Origin: an uncultured Psychromonas sp.
Lineage (GTDB): Bacteria > Pseudomonadota > Gammaproteobacteria > Enterobacterales > Psychromonadaceae
Length of the DNA: 64,000 nt
Assembly (NCBI RefSeq): GCF_947489755.1
Contig: NZ_CANLFB010000005.1
Coordinates: 106,847-170,846 of the forward strand
Direction of reading: 5' to 3'
Each line of letters begins with the position of its first letter. The first letter of the stretch is position 1. The translations under genes were made by a program, and so were the position numbers. This document shows positions 60,940 to 64,000 of the stretch, piece after piece. The notes beneath the pieces were generated by a model. That model saw nothing but the letters and a program-made list of their open reading frames with translations. It searched no databases and was not told the DNA's origin.

Positions 60940-62391
60940 CTAGCCTTCTTTATTTAACCCATATTTTTTCATTTTTTCAACTAACGTCGTACGGCGCATG
61001 GATAATAATTCAGCTGCATGTGAGACAACACCATCTTGTGAATCAATTGCTTGGCGAATCATTTCCATTTCAAACTCAACCAATTTATTTTTCAAATTCA
61101 TCCCTTCGGCAGGTAAATGACCTAAAAATCCTTGCGACTCTTCATCACTTTCATCAGATAAAATCGGAGCATCTCCAAACATACCCGATAAAGCATCACG
61201 TTCAAGTAGCGCTTCTTCTTCTGGGTTATATTGAATATGGTCAACCATTTCACCTTGCTCATCAAGATAACGATATTTAACAGGTAACTCATTAATATCG
61301 ATGATTTTATTACTATGTAATATCAACAAGCGCTCTAATAAATTAGATAATTCACGTATATTACCAGGCCAACTATGTTGCATTAATGACTCTAACGCAC
61401 GCTGAGTAAAACGCAGTGTTGCTTTGTGTTCGACTTCTAAGCGAGATAATAATTCTTGTAAAAGCAGTGGAATATCTTCTTGGCGATCTCGTAATGCAGG
61501 TTTTTCGATTGGGAATACATTTAAACGGTAGAATAAGTCTTCTCGGAATGTTCCGGCGATGATCATATCTTCCAAATGTCGATGTGTCGCAGCAATAATA
61601 CGTACATCTGCTTGTAATGATTTAGTGCCGCCAACACGTTCAAAGGTTCTTTCTTGTAATACTCGTAATAATTTAACTTGCATTGGCATTGGCATGTCAC
61701 CAATTTCATCTAGAAATAAAGTGCCACCTTCGGCCAGCTCAAAACGCCCTTTACGAGCAGTAAATGCACCTGTAAAAGCCCCTTTCTCATGACCGAATAA
61801 TTCACTCTCTAGTAATTCCGCAGGAATGGCACCACAGTTAACAGGAACGAAAGGCCCTTTATTACGATTGGAGACTTCATGAATAGCACGAGCAACAACC
61901 TCTTTACCTGTGCCTGATTCACCTAACACTAAAACATTCGCGTTACTTTCTGCAACTTGCTCCACTAAATAGCGAATTTCTTGGATACGTAACCCTTTGC
62001 CGACTAAAGAGGAGATCAAATATTTATTGGCTTTATTTAATTGATGATTAGGCATTTGAAAAGTTTGGCAATAATGCAATAGCTGCGTTAACTCTGAATA
62101 AACAATAGGTAAATTAAGCACGCCAATATGGTTACTATAATTATTGTCGACTTCTCCAGCTAAACTAATAAATGGCACCTTCGGGAAGTTGGTAACAATT
62201 GAAGAAAGATTATTATCTTGGTTACTATAAATCACAGCTGAAGGGGATAATTGATTTACGTGCTTACCTAGATCATCAACATTAACAGTTAGATAAGACT
62301 CACCTACAAAGTGTAAAACAGTTTGTAGTATCTCAGCTTGTTGCGTAGTTGTATCCACTAAATAAATGGGCGGTCTTTGCTGCATAATCAA
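60940..62391 (-). CDS. flrA: FlrA (FleQ), master flagellar transcription activator
   Basis: A 483-residue sigma-54 activator. The N-terminal FleQ-type domain (1-125) resembles a receiver but lacks a phospho-acceptor. The AAA+ domain has Walker A GESGTGKE (157-164) and GAFTGA (204-209). The C-terminal Fis-type domain is [20 protein letters not shown]. In Vibrio and Pseudomonas this protein heads the polar flagellar hierarchy and is inhibited by cyclic di-GMP. Start at M1 or M3. It is transcribed divergently from fliS. Confidence 0.95.
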   Translation of the reverse strand: MIMQQRPPIYLVDTTTQQAEILQTVLHFVGESYLTVNVDDLGKHVNQLSPSAVIYSNQDNNLSSIVTNFPKVPFISLAGEVDNNYSNHIGVLNLPIVYSELTQLLHYCQTFQMPNHQLNKANKYLISSLVGKGLRIQEIRYLVEQVAESNANVLVLGESGTGKEVVARAIHEVSNRNKGPFVPVNCGAIPAELLESELFGHEKGAFTGAFTARKGRFELAEGGTLFLDEIGDMPMPMQVKLLRVLQERTFERVGGTKSLQADVRIIAATHRHLEDMIIAGTFREDLFYRLNVFPIEKPALRDRQEDIPLLLQELLSRLEVEHKATLRFTQRALESLMQHSWPGNIRELSNLLERLLILHSNKIIDINELPVKYRYLDEQGEMVDHIQYNPEEEALLERDALSGMFGDAPILSDESDEESQGFLGHLPAEGMNLKNKLVEFEMEMIRQAIDSQDGVVSHAAELLSMRRTTLVEKMKKYGLNKEG

Positions 62392-62548
62392 TATCCATAA
62401 AAATTAAACTAACTTTAGTGTAGAGTATTTTTTTTTATTTGTATTAAAAATCGTCAAAAATATGACAATGACTATTAAATGGCACTTTAATGTTACCATT
62501 TAACAAAATACTTCTAAAGTAATAGGTGAAATAACCGATAAAAATAGT

Positions 62549-62565
62549 AGGCTCAAATATTGCTT
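62549..62565 (+). promoter_or_regulatory. Candidate sigma-54 promoter of fliS
   Basis: AGGCTC-N5-TTGCTT has GG and GC at the correct 12-base offset; the -12 element is perfect and the -24 element has two mismatches. It lies about 170 bp before fliS in the 345-bp flrA/fliS gap, which otherwise contains no gene. Confidence 0.5.
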
Positions 62566-62736
62566 AATCACTAAGATACTGACTAACACAGTCATAAATC
62601 TGACGATGAAGTTATACAAAGTAAGGTGTAATAAAAAGCACCATCAATAATAAAAAAGTGACAACAAATAAAAGTGCATTTATAAAAAGTAAAAGCATGC
62701 TGTTAATAATAAATTAAACTTTGCAAGGAAAGTACT

Positions 62737-63132
62737 ATGCGTGGCTCGGTCCAAAAATATCAGAACTCAAACCTAAATAATATCGAACAAGCAGATCCAC
62801 ACACCCTTATTTCTTTAATAATGCAGCATATACAAGGAAACTTAGCAGGAGCTAAAGGGGCAATTGAGCGTAAAGATATAGAAAATAGAAATAAAATGTT
62901 AACCAAAGTTATCGGATTAATTGGGGAACTACAAAACAGTTTAGATATGAAAAAAGGGGGGGAGATATCAACGAACCTTTATGACTTATACGCTTATATG
63001 ATACGCCAAGTAAACCAAGCGACACGTAAAAACAATGCAGAGCCTTTAACTGAAGTGCTTAAACTGATAACAGAAATCAAATCAGGTTGGGATGGCATTC
63101 CACAAGAGATACGTCAGCAGTACAATCGTTAA
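62737..63132 (+). CDS. fliS: FliS, flagellin export chaperone
   Basis: A 131-residue four-helix protein. The start MRGSVQKYQ, ADPHTLISLIMQHIQGNLAGAKGAIE and the C-terminal LYDLYAYMIRQVNQA with EVLKLITEIKSGWDGI are typical FliS. It binds the flagellin C-terminus before export. The AAGGAAAG site supports the start. In Vibrio fliS lies upstream of, and in the same direction as, flrA; here it is divergent. Confidence 0.95.
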   Translation: MRGSVQKYQNSNLNNIEQADPHTLISLIMQHIQGNLAGAKGAIERKDIENRNKMLTKVIGLIGELQNSLDMKKGGEISTNLYDLYAYMIRQVNQATRKNNAEPLTEVLKLITEIKSGWDGIPQEIRQQYNR

Positions 63133-63187
63133 CGGTACCTTCATTTAGAGATAATATCGCTAATAAATCTAGTTAGCGGAGGTAACA

Positions 63188-63487
63188 ATGACTAATATCC
63201 AAGCTAAAATCGATATTTTATTCGAATTTAATAAAAAGCTGAATCAACTACTTGATGAAGAAGAGTATGCCGATTTTTTACAACAACAAAATCTTTTCGG
63301 AGATCAAGTTAAAGATTGTCTTAATAGCTATTCAGAAGAGGAGTTATTAACCGTCATTGAGTCATTAAAACGTTTAAAGGTAATGGTAAAAGAATTACAA
63401 AACAGAGCGGACCAATGTACTAAGCAACTTAAAGAAAAGTCATTAACACTGCAACGCAACAAAAAGAAAATAAAGGCTTATAAATAA
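63188..63487 (+). CDS. FliT/FlaI-like flagellar chaperone
   Basis: A 99-residue, Lys/Gln/Glu-rich, all-helical protein. No clear signature is present, but its size, helical character and position directly after fliS (56 bp) fit the FliT/FlaI chaperone slot of Vibrio-type flagellar clusters. FliT-type proteins bind the filament cap FliD and sometimes the flagellar regulator. A very strong GGAGGT site precedes the ATG. The role is inferred mainly from context. Confidence 0.6.
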   Translation: MTNIQAKIDILFEFNKKLNQLLDEEEYADFLQQQNLFGDQVKDCLNSYSEEELLTVIESLKRLKVMVKELQNRADQCTKQLKEKSLTLQRNKKKIKAYK

Positions 63488-63507
63488 AAAACGAGCCTTA
63501 CTTGTTA

Positions 63508-63534
63508 ATGCCGTTCACTTAAGGTGAACGGCAT
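63508..63534. terminator. Hairpin at the end of the IS4-type element
   Basis: ATGCCGTTCAC and GTGAACGGCAT form an 11-bp perfect stem with a 5-nt loop that overlaps the transposase stop codon. It lies 20 bp past the fliT-like gene. It may block transcription across the element boundary; the exact IS end cannot be fixed from one side. Confidence 0.6.
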
Positions 63535-64000
63535 ATTTGCTTTTAGCTACTGGATATCTATTTTTAGATGATTTTAAACACCTCGGATAACTTCGTTCTC
63601 GCCTTCCCTCTAACTTAAATTGCGCTGCATTTCTTTCTATATCAATCACTATCTTCGGTACATTACCAGGGGCATATATCGGCATCATCGTCAGTGTATG
63701 GATGATATGAGAAGAAGCATCTCTAAAACTTAATTGGTTCGCAAAAACGCCCTTAAGGGATTTCGCCATCAATATCATTTTGTAACGAATTAAATTGTAA
63801 GCGAGTAAAACACCCCATAGTTCTTGATGAATTAATTCAGGTAGATTACTACGTAACGTAAAACGACTTTCAAGCATATGCTGCTTCATTTCGCGATAGC
63901 CTAATTCTATTTCCCAACGATGCGTGTATAAATCAACAATTTCAGCACTAGGGTAAGCCATATTATCTGTCATTGAGGTCAGTATTTTTACTTCTTTTCC
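63515..64000 (-). mobile_element. IS4-family transposase, C-terminal part (runs off the window)
   Basis: The leftward frame stays open to the window edge (GKEVKILTSMTDNMAYPSAE upstream of the first internal ATG at 63973), so the gene starts outside. The IS4 signature Y-x2-R-x3-E-x6-K is perfect in YTHRWEIELGYREMK; its Glu is the third residue of the DDE catalytic triad. The following ELWGVLLAYNLIRYKM is also typical. At least the C-terminal 160 residues are present and unbroken. Terminal inverted repeats could not be identified. Confidence 0.92.

Noticed and set aside
62477..62495. TGGCAC in the flrA/fliS gap as a sigma-54 promoter
   Set aside because: The -24 hexamer is perfect but the position 12 bases later reads TT where GC is needed.
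1..64000. tRNA, rRNA, prophage, toxin-antitoxin or defence genes
   Set aside because: Looked for on both strands by eye; nothing with supporting motifs was found apart from the IS4-family transposase at the right edge.

Overview
The window is a compact, AT-rich, mostly housekeeping stretch of a gammaproteobacterial chromosome. Gene content and order (mla | kdsC-lptCAB-rpoN-ptsN-rapZ-ptsO-mgtE; pdhR-aceEF-lpd; guaBA | xseA; frsA-crl / proBA; rpsB-tsf-pyrH-frr-uppS-cdsA-dxr-rseP-bamA-skp-lpxD-fabZ-lpxA-lpxB-rnhB-dnaE; map-glnD; flrABC) fit a marine Alteromonadales/Vibrio-type bacterium. My best guess is a Psychromonas-like organism, inferred from gene content and base composition only. It is a motile Gram-negative with a polar-type (FlrABC) flagellar regulatory cascade.

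Layout. 1-8.4 kb: start of the Mla phospholipid-transport operon (leftward), then a rightward run for Kdo and LPS export (kdsC, lptC, lptA, lptB), sigma-54 (rpoN), the nitrogen PTS (ptsN, rapZ, ptsO) and a magnesium channel (mgtE). 8.4-10.8 kb: yacL, a regulator with its DNA-binding domain placed before a degenerate receiver, and about 0.9 kb of AT-rich non-coding DNA. 10.8-17.6 kb: pyruvate dehydrogenase operon under PdhR, with a PdhR-type operator upstream of pdhR. 17.9-27.7 kb: ampD, guaB-guaA with divergent xseA, proB-proA, frsA-crl. 27.8-30.3 kb: nnrS and a GGDEF diguanylate cyclase separated by a hairpin-rich intergenic stretch. 30.3-50.1 kb: a long leftward envelope, translation and replication cluster from rpsB to tilS, preceded by a conserved-looking rpsB leader. 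50.5-54.0 kb: map and glnD. 54.1-57.9 kb: a heptamer tandem repeat and a Fur-box-controlled FbpABC ferric-iron importer. 58.1-63.5 kb: flrABC and, divergently, fliS and a FliT/FlaI-like chaperone, with sigma-54 promoters visible. 63.5-64 kb: the end of an IS4-family transposase that runs off the window.

How the parts connect. RpoN (3.8 kb) is the sigma factor that the AAA+ activators FlrA and FlrC require, and sigma-54-type promoters are visible before flrB and fliS. LptA/B/C, KdsC, LpxA/B/D, FabZ, BamA, Skp, RseP, UppS and CdsA together cover LPS, outer-membrane-protein, undecaprenyl and phospholipid biogenesis. PtsN, PtsO, RapZ and GlnD cover nitrogen and amino-sugar signalling.

I found no clear novel defence, mobile or biosynthetic system, and no tRNA, rRNA or CRISPR array. 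The points most worth a second look are the inverted wHTH-receiver regulator, the heptamer repeat at 54.1 kb, a 17-bp perfect hairpin without a U-tract at 29.1 kb, the rearranged flagellar chaperone genes next to an IS, and genes missing from otherwise conserved neighbourhoods (hpf, kdsD/yrbG).
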